From the NCBI RefSeq assembly GCF_037975245.1, contig NC_092583.1, forward strand, positions 17,508,764-17,572,763: a stretch of DNA of 64,000 nucleotides, in the 5' to 3' direction. The notes beneath the pieces were generated by a model, which had not been told where the DNA came from, did not search any database, and was given only the letters and a program-made list of their open reading frames with translations. How positions within the stretch are numbered: the stretch's first letter is position 1; each line of letters opens with the position of its first letter. Source of the stretch: Apostichopus japonicus (lineage: Eukaryota; Echinodermata; Holothuroidea; Aspidochirotida; Stichopodidae). A program made the translations under genes and the position numbers. Below, in pieces: positions 42,701 to 57,700 of this stretch.

Positions 42701-45700
42701 TTGCATTATAAAGAAGCGCTTAATAGTTGATACCGCTATAAACGTCAAAGTTTATATGTATAGGCCTAGGCCTAGGCCTATATATATATATATATTCTTT
42801 CCAAATGAGTGACCGTTCAACTTGTGTGGGTTTATGATTTAATTGAATTGGTCTATAAAAAATACAACTGGAATGGTCTTTATGAAGCTTTAGTGGCTCA
42901 TAAATTCCAGGTTATTTCCGTTATAAAGTGAAAATAAAGGAAAAAGTGCATTTCTATTTGCCACAATTATATTTTAGTTCGAGATATGATGGCCTATGGA
43001 TCGACTCGACAGAATCGACAGAAATTTCTATTCTTCAATTGAAAACTACGTGACAAGGTTTTCCCAAAGTTTACCTATTATATAGGCCTATATATTAAAC
43101 TTTTCGAATGATCATTTTAAGGCAAAATATAAAACGATTTCTGCTGTTTCTGATTTATAAGTGCAAATTCAGTTTTAATTTTATTGAGCTTACGAATATC
43201 CTATCCAGCAAGATTATGCCTTTATGTCTTGGTACTTCAACAGAGGATAGATGGGTGGGAGGGTGTGTGTGTGTGTGGGGGGGGGGGGGTGCATCGAGAG
43301 GTTTACTTATAGGAAATAACGGAGCGTGACAAGACTATGGTAATTGTTTAAACAGAAAGAACTTGTATTCTTTAGTTGCATATCAACAATAGAGAATGGA
43401 AATCATGCATATATTTGTCTTCGACCTACAGTATATAAACACTAACTGAATTGTGAAAGTATTATTTGATACCGCGGTCTTCTTAAAGGCAATGTGATAG
43501 GAAGGTGATATCTTGTGGGTAACCCTAGCTACAGAAGAGAGGAATAACGTGTATTCGTAACATCGTCCATATTCAATTTCATTCACTCTCACCCCCTGAT
43601 GAAAGAGGGTGGTGGGATGGGTTAGATTGACTAGAGGTGGTAGAGGGGTTGGTCGGTATCATTGAGTGTAGAGGGAAGGGTCGGTATGATTGAGTGTAGA
43701 GGGATGGGTCAGTAAGATTGAGTGTAGAAGGATGGGTCGGTATGATTGAGTGTAAAGGAATGGGTCGGTATGATTGAGAGTAGAGGGATGGGTCGGTAAG
43801 ATTGAGTGTAGAGGAATGGGTCGGTGTGATTGAGTGTAGAGGGGTGGGTCGATATAATTGAGTGTAGAGGAATGGGTCGGTGTGATTGAGTGTAGAGGGG
43901 TGGGTCGGTGTGACTGACGGTGGTTTGAGGGGTACACTAGCAATGAATACATTACTGAACCTATAACATTGTAAGTCCATTGACCTATTCATGTTATGAC
44001 TCATAATTGTTCAGGATACAGACTTCTCAGACAATGTTTGTCGAGACAACATGAGAGAAACATTCAAAGTGAGGTCAACATCCCCTTTCAACCAGAAAAT
44101 CTTCAATGTTTATACTTGAGATATGCTATAGATATTAATTGTTTGTATTGCACTAAGCAACAAAATACGTGACAAGTTTTGTTTAGAATTGACACGGTTA
44201 TGTGACAAGGTTGGAGGCGTCAACTACTGCCCCGCCCAAGGGCATTAAACATGATACCGTCTTTATCACATTTTAGAGGATGTGAAAATGTTTGCTATCT
44301 AAAAACGGAGAGAGAACAAAATGGTAATAATCCTTTCTTGGGGAACTGATTACAGCAGATCTGTCGCCATGTTTTAAAGGGTATTCTTATAATTTACGAC
44401 ACATGTTGTGTGTGTTGGTGCAGTGTACAATGAAGTTGCCTCATCAAACTACGTGCACGAAACGAGTTTTCGAAAGTCTCAATAGGAAACATGCTCGAAT
44501 ATGGTGAAGAAACTGACTTCATAATAGATTCAAACCATGCACGCAGGTTGGTCAGAATAGCAACTATTACAACAACTTGCGTTTTTTTTTCAAATGAAAA
44601 ATGGTAAAGAAAAAAAAAACCATGGTAAATAATTTACTGCAGATTGTTTACCTTTGAGTCATGTGTGGCAGCTTTCTGAAATTATTGATATTCAGATGTT
44701 TCATCGAAGGCAAATTATTTTGTCTTACTTGTGTTTTCTCTCAGCCTACAAAATATACAATAGAAAACAGGATTTCCAGTTGAAATGAAACTTGTGTTTG
44801 GTCTATAATATACGTTTGAAGTTTTGTTAAGTGCGAAGGCATTTCAGTTAGTGACTTCTGAAGATTTGTGTTATCCAAACAACATGAGAGGGTCCAACAA
44901 ATACCTTTTAGGACACATAGTAGTTTCATTTCAATGTATTTGACTCCTTTGACATTTACACACAATGAACGGTAACCATTTCCAATGCGATTACCGCGAT
45001 TTTGTTCTATAATGTTTTCTTTTTAACTGAAGCGGTTCAAGTCGCTTTGATCTTTAATTATATAATTATGACTTGAAAGGAAGCCGACGAAAGCACTTCA
45101 CCAAAATGCCTTAAATAATTCGCAATTTTTTCAAATCTAGTTCAAGTTATCCTTGTAATGTTGTGATCTTGCAGCTACTGTAGCAAGTTCCAAGAAACCC
45201 CGGAATAATTGCCGACCAGTTCTTCTTTTTTCTCTCTCGATCCGTTCGGCAAGTGTCTTCTGCATCACATATCACCGAAGCAGATTAATGGTGCATCATA
45301 CCAATGTGTTAGGCGCGTGCGCAGTACGGTATGGGCTATAAAATCTAGTAACAAATATCACAGTTTATCTATACAAAATGGGACATCGGATTCGTATCTT
45401 GACGCACTCACAAGACCTGTTTCGCGGAAATAGTCCCTACGAGACACTTCACTTTCCAACTTCACAACATGGGCGGGATAAAATATGACCAGTGGGCTGT
45501 TACCGAGCTACCCGATGTGACTAATTTATCGTTTATAATCAAATATAATGGATATATACAGAATGTTTATATAAAAATATCAGAATTGAGTACCTCGTAG
45601 ATGGGAGCCGAGGATAGCCTTTTCATCAGGGACATAGGACAATCGGTCAACATTCTCCATCAGAGAATGAAAGTCTCCATGGTTTCACAAATCTTTTATT

Positions 45701-48700
45701 CCCACCTTATGATCAGATTATATTTTGTGTAAAACCCACATACATAAAGGCAAATTTTTCCTTCTTTATTGAATTGAAGGGTGTGTGTGTGGGGGGGGGG
45801 TTGGATGGGACTGATATTTTGGAAAAACAAAGGGACAAGAGTTCCTTTACCACGATAAATGTCGTATTATATTATGTGTCCCGTCTAGTTCCACTTTCTC
45901 CCATGTAATGGTATCGCCAGTCTAAAGGTGAAACACCACACAAAATCATCCCGAACCGAAATGGTTGTAGCCTCTTTAAGGAGAGCACCGTTTCCACTCG
46001 GATGTTTGCATTAGACACTTTACACTTAAATTCATTGTACAAGTCAAAGGTCGTAAATGTTTATCAGCTCTAAAACACGAAAAGCGAAAAGATCCGATTT
46101 AGGATGATCACTCAAACATTTTAACTGAATACTGAACTTCCCATCGATCGTCTTTGGTGTTTCATCTTGTTTGCTAAAGTCGAGGTTCGTGCAAGATGGA
46201 TATGATTTGATTATAAACTGCTTTATGAATCATTTCCAAAACAAAACAGAACGTCATTCTGAATACGTATTAATGTTGATATAATGTATTTAAATACTAG
46301 ATTAATAATAAAAGTGTTAGCCGGAGTATAAGGGCTGAGTTGTTACTACCTTTGGGCATTGTTACAGTTCAATTGTCACAATTATCCAACAACCTCCCTC
46401 GACCTCCCACAACAACTCAACCTCACACAACCACTCAACCTCCCACAACCACTCAACCTCCCACAACCACTCAACCTCCCGCAACCGCTCAACCATTCAG
46501 CCTCCCACAACCACTCAATCTCCCACAACCTCCTATAACAACTCACCATCCCATTGACAACATCAACAGTTAGCATATTATTGATTACAACTCATCAGTG
46601 CAACGTCCACATATATGCTAGAACTTATATAGCTAATGGTCACTTATATTCAATCGTCCTCATACATTTTACTATGACCATTAAATGTGAACTTAATCTT
46701 TCTTCATGCAGCCTGTGGGTTGTCTGGAGTCAAAGCCACTAAAAGGGTACTTTTAGCAAGTGTAAATCACTCAGCTATCATGGAGATGTGTACTATATAC
46801 GTCGAATGGCTCCATAAATAATCGAGTTGCTGCTGTTTATAATTTGTTTATATAAGTTACATGAACCCACCAAAGTGTGATCCGCCTCCAGGATAATATG
46901 AGTCATTTAATAGAAGTTATGTTATGTTCATGTATTTTACATGTTATGATTGTCACATAAGTTATTGGGACGTTTCGATTGCTTTCTTAAGTCTTTTCTC
47001 TTATACATCTTTGATAGTTTATTTTTTTATTCCTTTAAGGCTTGGCGACAATTCAGCTAATACCCACCTACCGACCCCACTTTAATTCTTTTCAAAGTAG
47101 TTTCGTTATTTCATAATATTGTTCATGGGAGCTAATGAGGGCAATTAACACTAATGCACGTAATAGGAAATGAAGTTCTTAGAGGCTCAACAGGTCGGAT
47201 AAGAAAAAAAATAGTTTATGTGGATAATGGCAAAGAAAATACTATACAGTGAGTATAGTTATTGGTTTGTATATTCAAGTTCAGTAGAAATTAAGTTGGT
47301 TGCCTGCGGTTATATAGCAGTGAAGCAATTGGGCTTACATTATTTATAAATCAGTCGAGAGTGCCCTTAAAATTCCTAGTGTGTCTGTCTGTCTGTTACA
47401 ATTTCCTACCGTTGAGAATTTGTCGCCTTTACCCCCAGCCCCACCCCCCCTCTCTCTCTCTCTCTCTCTGACCCTCTAAATGTCAAGATAGGCAATAACA
47501 TGAAATATACATGCAGCGCGTCATTGAACGTATTTCTTGCTTTGATCATTTAGCAAAACGAAGTCATAAACGCCTGTTATGTCAATGATACAAATGTCGG
47601 ACGGATCTTAACCTGCTCTGGGACCCTAAGACGCAATATGCTTGGCCCGGTCCCTTGCTATGTGCTGGCACAGGCCCGAAAACATACACTTGATGTGGGA
47701 TAAGGTCTTACCAGGGAAATATTTTACTCTGACACAGAGCAGCATTTCACCGGTCTTACCCTTGAAGTGTATTCGGAGGTCCCTCTATCTTGGTGCCCCT
47801 TGGGTGCCCTTGGGTGCCCCTTGGGTGCCCCTTGGGTACCCTTATAGCCACTTGCCCCATCTTCATATTGGATGACAGTTATATCTGCAAGGTGTACACA
47901 ACTGCTGTTTTGATCTTTTTTGATCGAGAGAAATCGTCTAACATTCTTTACTTGTTATCAGAACGGATTTGAGCAGGGAAATGCTATCATTTGCCTAACG
48001 ACATACAGATTGTGATTTTACATACAGCAAGTATATCTCTTATACCAATTTGGTTGTGGGAGTTAACATGTATAATTGAACGCACAGTGTGTGACGTAGC
48101 ATTACCGTTACAAAAGTACTTAAAAGCATCACCGCAGGGCAGGTTTAAAAGGAGAACTTTAGTTGAGGTAAGGGGGAGGGGGTTGGGGAGGGGGTGGGGG
48201 AGGGTTGGAGAGACGATCCGGAATAGTTGTAAGCATGGTGCAAGAGTGGAGGTGGTGTGGTGAGGTTGAGGTACAAGGTGCAATGTGTTTTAACATCTAA
48301 CAAAGTGAGTACGTCGTGTTTAGTAACGGGCCAATGGGAAGTTGGGAACGATCAGTTTCGTTAAAAAAAAATATATTAAAAAAATATGAAAACTGTCATC
48401 GAAACGGGTCTCTCTCTCTCTCTCTCTTCGCCAATTAGAGTTCAGAATTAGTCTTTATCAGCGAGTATATATTGCTTTAATTCTTGATCCAGAAAATATA
48501 TCTCCTAGTTTGTATGGCTAAGCACCTCACTTAATCTATTTTTGTTATTTGTGAAACTGCTACTTGTAAAGGGTTTTACTTGCAATTTTGAGTTCATTCG
48601 AATTTAAAATAACAAACAGTTAAGTTTACCAGATTGAATTTCAATCGCGAAAGTAACCGACATATTTTCGTGACATTTGGAATATAACGTTATATCATTG

Positions 48701-51700
48701 CTAGACAAGATCAGAAAAAGAAAGGGTTTGAAATGAAAAGATGATAAGGAAAATGATGTTTTTTCAAGCTCTTTTGCATTAGTCGTCATTTTTGTTATTA
48801 CTTTGAAATTCCAAGGCAAACTTTAGATGGTAGGCTATAAGTTACGAAATAAATTTGACAATGTAACCACAAATTATTTCGTGCACGTGCACGTGTGTCT
48901 ATGTGTGGCTGTACATCATGGCAGTTCAATCACAGAACTCAATTCGAACAATATGAAAAACATATTTTAACATTTGCATTTTTTTGAACATTTCTAACAC
49001 TTTACATAATTTTGATTGCCATGCATAGCAAAGGGATCATTCCATTTTAATTTTCTTTATTTCACCTTTTATATTTTCACAGAATGTACAGAAAACGGAC
49101 ATCGTGTTCTATCTGATCCGTTCCGTAGCGAGGAATTTGTTGCAGCGAGTTCGAATGAGCTGCTTTGTGATAAAACGTTAGATCGAGGATGGTACAGATT
49201 CGAAATTTTTGGTAAAAATGCTGAAATGCCGACTCGATGTGTTCAGGTAAGAATACTTTACCTTATCTAAACACTATTCCTCAATATAGATCGTGGAGTG
49301 GTCCCTTTCCTATTTCACCTCCACCCCCCCCCCCCCGTGGAAAAGTGTGTGCGTGACAAATGCAAATACCCATCTGACCCAGATTGTCAATTATAACGCA
49401 TAGACCTCAGACGAACAACGTTATCCTCGATTTTTCACAAGAATATTTCTTTTCCACGATTATTATAAACTATGATAAAATACACAACACGAGGCACCTG
49501 ACATATGTACAGCCTATAGACCCACCCAGCCCACTCCCCCTTACCATACCTCCCTTCCATGTGGGCACATTTTAACATATTTCATTAACTTAACATAGGA
49601 CGGCCCATATTTCCCTACCGTACCACCGATCGACTTTCTGATTGGCTCCTCGACCCTTGCCGTACCTTACGCCCAACCCATTGGGGAGAAATTGGTTTAA
49701 ATACATTGTAAAGTCCGAAAACTATGAAAGGATCCAAGCTCAACCCCGCCCCTCCCCCCACCCCGCACCTCTGCCCGCCTCCCCATTCCCTACTCCTTCA
49801 TACGATATAAAAGGAAATCACAAATTCTGCCTTAGTGCCTATAATGTACGACCTCACAGTGTAGATATATCTAATGACACATCTTTCCGATTTAAATGAT
49901 TAAAATGATTACCTGTTCCAGAGATTAAATAAATAATATATTATATGTTTGCTTCTCTTTATTCTATGACTCACGGAATATTACATTTACCATGACGAAG
50001 ATAACCGTTGTATCTACCATGAGATATAATGATATAATTATCGCAGAGGATGTATAGAACTAATTTACATCCCATAATGCAGATAAGTGATATCTCCCAT
50101 TGTGTTTTCTTCTAAGAATGGTTTCTTTATCATATCTGCATCTCGTTATCTTCACTGAACATTTATTGGCACATGATAATGAAATTGATACCTCAAATCA
50201 CATTTGTTTATTTACAAACAAGCACAAAAAAGTAAGAATAAAGTTTATTACAAATCGAAAATGTTTAGCTCCCGGATGAATTGCACCAACAACTTCTATC
50301 TTAAATCAACATTCATGATTTGAAATGATATTATTTCGGTTGTTAAGCAGTTTCAGCACTCTTTGAAAGATCTTACGTAATGTGAACAACACTTGAGTCT
50401 TTTCGCTAACTCAAACGAAGCTTACAGCATTCTATGTTGTGTTAATTTTTAACTAGCCCAACGCGAATTAATAAATTTGATTAATACTCTGCAACATCTC
50501 AACCTGACTTTAATGTGATTTTCTACTTATTTAGAGACAGTTTTGTACAATCGCAATATAGAACATGCTTCTACGAAACCCAAGTTGCTCCTTTAACCGA
50601 GTAAAGATTTATCTCATGCGGTTGCTGAACCTTAATTCCAAAGGGAATAATCTTTCCTCCCTTTTCAAAATGATTGAAACATAACATTTTCCATTTTCCC
50701 TAAAAAACAGGGGGTCGTTAACTCGTTATGCCATTCAAGAAAAGTGACATACAGTTTGTTATACTGCAACCGTCTGTGAAATATTGTGACGAGTTTGTAA
50801 AGATGATTCAGTTTGATGGTATAGTTTATAGTCCCCCCACTTCCATTATCGAATCTATATCTTATGTTTTATGTATCTGCTGATATCACCGCTGAATAGA
50901 TTTATGTTTAATGTAGCACGATTAGTATCTTATATAATGGCACTTACGAGCCAGATAAACAAACAGGCAGATACAGGTCGCGTAAACTGGTGTTTGTATT
51001 CACCTGCAGGGGTGCAGGGCTGGTATATAGGAACCTCGCTGATATTCTTGCGCTTGTATTTTGCTTTGTCCATTTATAAATAAGAGATGAACTTGCAGAT
51101 AACACATATATCAATTGTTTATGCTTCGTTATTATCCTGGAAGCATAAGACAGAAAAGGGCTCCAATAGGGCAGGGGTAAATGATGTTACTCATATTCTC
51201 ATGCGGTCATCTACTGGCGGACATCGGCGCACTATTAGTCAGTGGGTTTTATAGAAGGTAATAAGGCGGTGTATCGTCAACTGCGTGAAAGGGCACTGTG
51301 TGTGTTGGGTGAGGGGAGAGGGAGGGGGTGTTTCAGTTTCTTGAAGTATTAACTTTGGTAAACCATGACGACCTTTAACCTTTGACCTCAACATAAATAA
51401 TCAGATTGCGCTATTTATGTGGACTTTCGTATGATTATTCAAAGCTATCGGAAGAAGGTATTCCAGGCTGCCGATGTTTATATGATGTTAGGTTGCTAGG
51501 TATTCTAGAGGTAAAGAGTTTGTATTGATACGACGTCTGCTGTCTGTTGAGGGCTACATTGATACAAGGGTTAGAGATTAGGAACTAGTCGCACAAAATG
51601 GAATGAAGTTAACGAAATATTTGACACCTGTCATTGAATGGTATGCACTAATGTGAACAAGCACATCACTTAATCTGCATTCGTCGTCACCAAAAAAGAT

Positions 51701-54700
51701 TTGTCCTTTCGGGCAGGGTCTCTTTTTTTAGTTTAATCTGAAACTTCTTTATGCCTATAGAGAGAACTTCAGAGATGTGTATTCATGAGGGTGTTTTACA
51801 CCCCGAAGGGAGAGAAACTCGCATGGAATCTTTGACAGAATTGGGTCAAATTCTACTGACACTAAAATTAGCTCTGAACACGCATTCGGTGCTTAGATCA
51901 AAATAAAAACCAAGAACTGTTTATGACAGATGTTTAAACTAATACATTTTGTAAGTCTTGGTCAACTTCAACAAATGTGAAGTGATGAGTCTTCACAGGT
52001 TCTTTTACGTTCTACTTTATTCATATCTAGCCAAAGAATTTAAGTTTCGATTCGACCAAAAAAGAAAACTAACAACAATAACAAAACAACAACAACAAAA
52101 CACGCGAGACAGACCTCCCAAAAGACACAGTTTGGATGTTTACCGTAAAAAAAACTGAGAACGAAAGAGAGGACGTACAATTCAGGTAACGTGGGGTTGG
52201 GGCAAGAGTGGGGTGGGGGGGGGGGGTTGGAGAGGGGTGAGTGAATGGCGAAGGAAATGTCACGTGATGGGATATTCAAAAGGGCTGGTATTTGGGACGT
52301 AAGTTTACCATGGTCAACTCATGTTTTATACACATCTGACAGGTTGGCGCGCTACAGAACAAAGAGAACTGTTAAGGTTTCCTCGGCCTTCTGAAATCTG
52401 AAAAAAATTATTTCCCAAAGATAAGTTTGAAATTTTCAAAAGACGAAACTAAGTCAGATCAAGGATGTGTAACAGAAGGGTAATAGTAAATGACGTGGTG
52501 GTATTTATAATGTAGAGTGGTTGTGTGCCATGGTTGAACATAAAATTCACTTGTAGAAGGACTACCCGCCGACTGAGCAGTTAAGTCGAAAAATATGTGT
52601 GTAACAAAAATTAAAACATTGGACTCGTACACTATAGGTTATTAGACGAAGTTGCGGTATAGATTGTTGTTTATACCTGGGGTGTCGCTAAATTCAATCT
52701 GATGCACCAATAAACGAAATTTCATGACCAAAATGTCTGAGAATGATTAATGATGACCATAGAAGCGAAGTTTCTACAAATAAGTGAACTCTGGTTAACT
52801 AAACTCAGTTGAGGGAAGACAGGTTGGGAGGTAGGGTTGAGTCAGTTGGGATGGCTACTCCAAACAAACTAAACGTTTTGAGGTGACGGGTCTGTCCATT
52901 CACTAAAAAAATTCATCCAAGAATATCGCTTCAACGTTATTTCCAAAACTAGGTTTAATGAAGAATGGGGCACTGTAACATGCGTGGCGTACCTTCAAAT
53001 TATGTCTGTTAACGCAGAGTAGAATTCAAAATGCCTACTTAAATGGATTGATCGCAATTAGCCATCATGAGAAGTATTCGAGTGTAGCCTGCCCCTTTAA
53101 TATGAAACCACTTCGTAGCCTTTGTCTATAACAGACACCCATTTACGACAGGGCGTTTTACTAGCCCTCCTCGATAGTATATGTGAAGGACTTAGCTGTC
53201 TCTTATTATAGGCACCAGGAAGGTGTTGCTGTAAGTATGTTCAAGTTTGCAGCCTCATTAAGACCATAATGATCAACTTGAATGTACTTGTACAGGGAGT
53301 AGCTCAATCCTACATGAGTAGCCAACATGAGGAGTGAAGGGTCGAATGACTTTGAGGTGTCATTCAGACACGTATACCACACATGATTCATATAGACCGC
53401 TACTCACATTATTTTGGTTTAATCGAGCAATTCCTTTCAGCCAAAGTTTTCCAAATATGCAGACTTCACTTACAGTCACTATATATATACCTAATATTTG
53501 TCAATGACCAAATGGCAAATGTTATACGCAGCTTTACACGTTCTTGTGCATCGTACGTACGGATGGCCGCATGTGGGACTTCGTTGTAGAGGGAAAATCG
53601 AGTAACAAGTTTGGTAAGCCGAAATATTGAGAACGGCTTCACCAAAGACATACAGGCTCCTTGCTCACATGGGCTACCCCTTTCCTAATGTGCTGTTGTT
53701 CAGAAAGAACCGGCCATGAAAGAAGGAAAGGCGTTCTCATGGAAAGAACGGCAAGTTCTCAGTGAAGGAAGTTTGTAAAAGGGTTAATGTAGCTGCCAGT
53801 GTAGATGGCCAGTGTCTCCCCGTTGTCCTAAATGTAATAGGGCCTATTAACTGTAAGTGGAAAACACTATGTGGTCTCTAACTGTATGTTTCAACTATAT
53901 ATACTGGAGAGCAACAACATTTGTTAATATTGTAATTACAATACCCTGGACGACGAAAACAGGAAAATTCAAAACAGAAGCATCCAGGTATAAGCTACTG
54001 TATATGAAGAAAATGACAATATGTGCGCTTCAGTTTACTCTCTAGGTACAACCATGGCGGAAGTTATACTTTTACATTATATCGATACCTTGTTGAATCT
54101 CTAAGGACGGCCAATGAGGTCAAATCCCTACTTTATATAGCGAAGTAAACCATCGGCTTGCTTTATCATTTTATCACCTTATTTGCTCATAGCATGAAGT
54201 GCCCTCTCCAGGACGTATCCTATTTAACAATCCACACAGAGTCACTTGCTTCGTCTTATATTAATAAACTATTCAATTGGAGAGCTTTGGTATACAAAAC
54301 GCAAATGTAATTATGAAACTATAAACTACCAATTTATAGGCGTCCTTGAACGTGACTTTTGATATAATTTGGTCACCGAGTGGAGCCAATAAAATCTTCG
54401 GCTTTCGTTTTATCAGATTGTTGATAAATGGTCATTTTCTTTCCGGGTAAGACAAAATTTATAGGTCATTCGATTTTCAGGGTGTTCTCATTCCTTGCTT
54501 CGAGGAGTCGTAAGCATAAAATATTACCAAAGTATAAACAATTGCATATACCTCTCTGTAGCTTCGTAATTGAGGACGCCATTGGGTTTACCTATATACA
54601 TAGTATTACATTGGTTTCCTGTTTTAGGCTGATTATTTTGTCAGGGAATAGTTCATTATTATATGTAAACATATAAAAATGTTCACATTTACGTGCAGTT

Positions 54701-57700
54701 AACCTATAAGCTGTATCTGGTTATTGTCGCTGTTGCTCTGCCAAATGCCTCAAATATAAAAAATTAAAGTAAACTATTGAATATTAATTTATTCCATAAA
54801 TCAAGGCATTTTCTTCTTTAAATTACAATCCCCGCTCATCCCATAATATAACCGGTTGTCCGTGTTTGCGTCCCCCCCCCCCCCCCTCCCAATCTTCCTT
54901 TTAGGTTATACACTTCGAAAACACACACGATTTATCTAATTTGTATTACATTTTGCTTTTCAGGTAAATCATTGTGGCACCAGTGCTCCAATATGGCTGA
55001 ATACAGAGGGACAAAGTTTGCCGTCACCGGGACAAACGAGGAGGTTTTCTGGTTGTGTCACCTGGCAAATGAATCAGTTAGTAGCTGATCATTCGTGCTG
55101 TTTCTTCTCTTTCCCTGTGACCGTCACAAATTGTGAAAACTTCTTTGTCTACTATTTGGCACCAGCGAGAGGCTGTTATATGGCATATTGTGCAACAGGT
55201 AATGAATATACAATAACATCACCCAGTTTGGAATTTTTTCTATACTGTTAATTTTATGTCAGGCTTTCAAAGCACTTGTATTGTCAGTATGGGCAGTATG
55301 AATATCATGTTTCTATCAGATAAAGGTTAGGAACTTTTTGCACTGTTAGTAATAGTGCTATGAAGCATGGTATGGGAGGACAGTATAGAGTGGTAATAAC
55401 ATTAGGAAATTGTCACAACTGGTTGAATAAAACACAGCAGGCAATGAATATGGAATCATTTCAAACTTAAGAATCTTGCGACAACGTATGCAACGTTGCT
55501 ATGTCAGTTATTGACACCCAAGGCTAAACACTTTGAGCAAGATGGCACACTAGAGCGTGTGTGTATGTGTCCACAGACTTACACTAGAGCGTGTGTGTAT
55601 GTGTCCACAGAGTTAACCTTATTATGTTCGTCGTCTGATTTCTTGTTTCTATTATTATGACAATTTTTATGCTCCGCGGAACATGATACCACAAACACCT
55701 TCATTTTATATGTTACATATGCTAGCGCACTTTTCGCCGTCATCATAGCACGATGTTCCCCTCCAAAATCGGAAAAACAAGCAAATAGCATTAGGCCTAT
55801 CGGATACGTTAATCGGAAACCAAAACGGTTTGTTTATTGGTTATTTCAGACATCATTAACGTATTGTATCCGTAGAAAGTTGAATGACATTAGCCCCGCC
55901 TCACACGTTAAAGTAGCAGGTTAAAGTTGGTCTAAAATTTCGTGTTACATTCGCTTAGCAGTATATATCCTGATTTAGTCAGATGACTCTGCGAGGTTCC
56001 ATTAATTTATGTTAGGAAATATTTATGTTCTTTTAAACAGGTGTTCTAATAGTTGGCAAGGAAACATTTACTTCATTCTACTAGTCCTCTCTGCCAAGTT
56101 ACGTGACACTCACTGTACACAATGTCATGAATGTGTTACATACACCATAGTTATCTGTAATTATTCTTGTAACTGAATTAATAACGTAAACCTGAATGGG
56201 AGATTATTAATCAACTTAAAATGAGCAGAGCGATATTTGCTAGAACGCGATTCGAACCAGTGACGTCAATTTTACTAACGTATAAACCCTGCATACGCTG
56301 TAGCATCTGAACGGCATGTCCATCCTTAAGTTAGTAGCGATCCCTATGTAGTTATTTCTTTGCTGTAGGCCCCAGTTAGAAGCCACAGTCATATACGGAT
56401 CTGCATACAGTGCCATGCTGTTGGGGGGGGGGGGGGGGGTTAATGGTGAGGGGTTACTTTTTAGGAAATTTGTTCTTTTACGTACCGTGTAGTACGCCAA
56501 TGAGCGAAGTTATAATTCGGTCTATAAGTGTCAACTATATGCAATGCATATCTATCCTCCACGTGTTCTGTGACCTATACGCTACCTGTGAACGCACCTA
56601 AACGCACATTGTTTGCATGTTTGTGGTCTTTCCATTAAACAGGTTTACAACTTGTTCTATCACTTGAAACTGCTCTTGTTAAACTATTTCGTGATTTGCC
56701 AGTATGAAGTCAAAGGGTGACAATAGCAAACACGAGCTTCTGTTGACCCAACGGCATCAAATTTGCATTTGATTTCTAAATCAATATTTCGAAGTTTAAA
56801 GGTAGGGTTAGCACAAAATGGAAGATGGCTTGAAAATAAACTTCATATTTGCAATTACTGTATTCTATGGATTAATACTTTACTGACACATTTAACATAC
56901 TTATTTTCTATTTGGTATAGTAGGGCATAGAGACTAGTAGTAAATTAACACAAATTATATATTTACATGATCATATGGATCCATTTTGTAGCAGAAATGT
57001 TGATAAAATATTAAAACCCTAAATATTTTAATTTTGGTCCGAGATCTCAAGTCATCTGCGTCTGCAAAGCAGGTAATCATTGACGGTCGCAATTAACAGA
57101 GTATTAGCTATGTTTGCCTTGATAGTCATCAGTATCACCTTCCACCCTCCCCTCCCCTTCCCCTCCCCTCCCCTTCCCCTCCCCTCCCCTCCCCCTCCGA
57201 TCCCCTCCCCTCCCTCTTAGCATGCTTAAACTTGCTACTAGTTCTCAAAAGTACTTTCCGCGAGGTTCTGACCCTTCAACAGTTTCCTACACACAGAGGA
57301 GGCGGGTTCAATGAGACATTTAATTGTCTCGGTGACACAAACTGTTTTTCAGATGGCTGCTGTAAAATACTTGTTGTACTATGAGCATCAGTTACCAGTA
57401 TTCGACTTTCTAGCCCCTTTCGAGGCAATAAACGAATTACTTGTAAAAATCAAAAGGAAAATATTGTTTACTAATAGTATCCAAGAAAACATTTTATTGT
57501 TTACGTTTTCCACCTACTCAATTGTTGTTACATTATTTTCATTGCGTGGGTTTAGATGTCCTTATAAATATTAAAGAGGACGCTACTACATTGCTTATTG
57601 TGATGTGAGTATCTAAAACGTGAGACATAACAGGTTTGAAAGTTGAAAGGTATATACAGCAATACCAGTCATGTATAATGCAAGAAGAACCACAATTCCC

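Larger units (their letters stand above)
36704..49082. other. VWDE intron 1 (12.4 kb)
   Basis: No coding exon recognised in it. It holds a local duplication (37110-37416), four minisatellites (40250, 43651, 46392, 47790) and many G-rich or C-rich tracts. Large first introns often hold enhancers; nothing specific is recognised. Confidence 0.7.

Noticed and set aside
43579-44004. Minus-strand frame of 141 codons with repeated PLHSI/PTHPST
   Set aside because: Translation of the 28-bp minisatellite. The 28-bp unit shifts frame each copy, so similar peptides appear in several frames.
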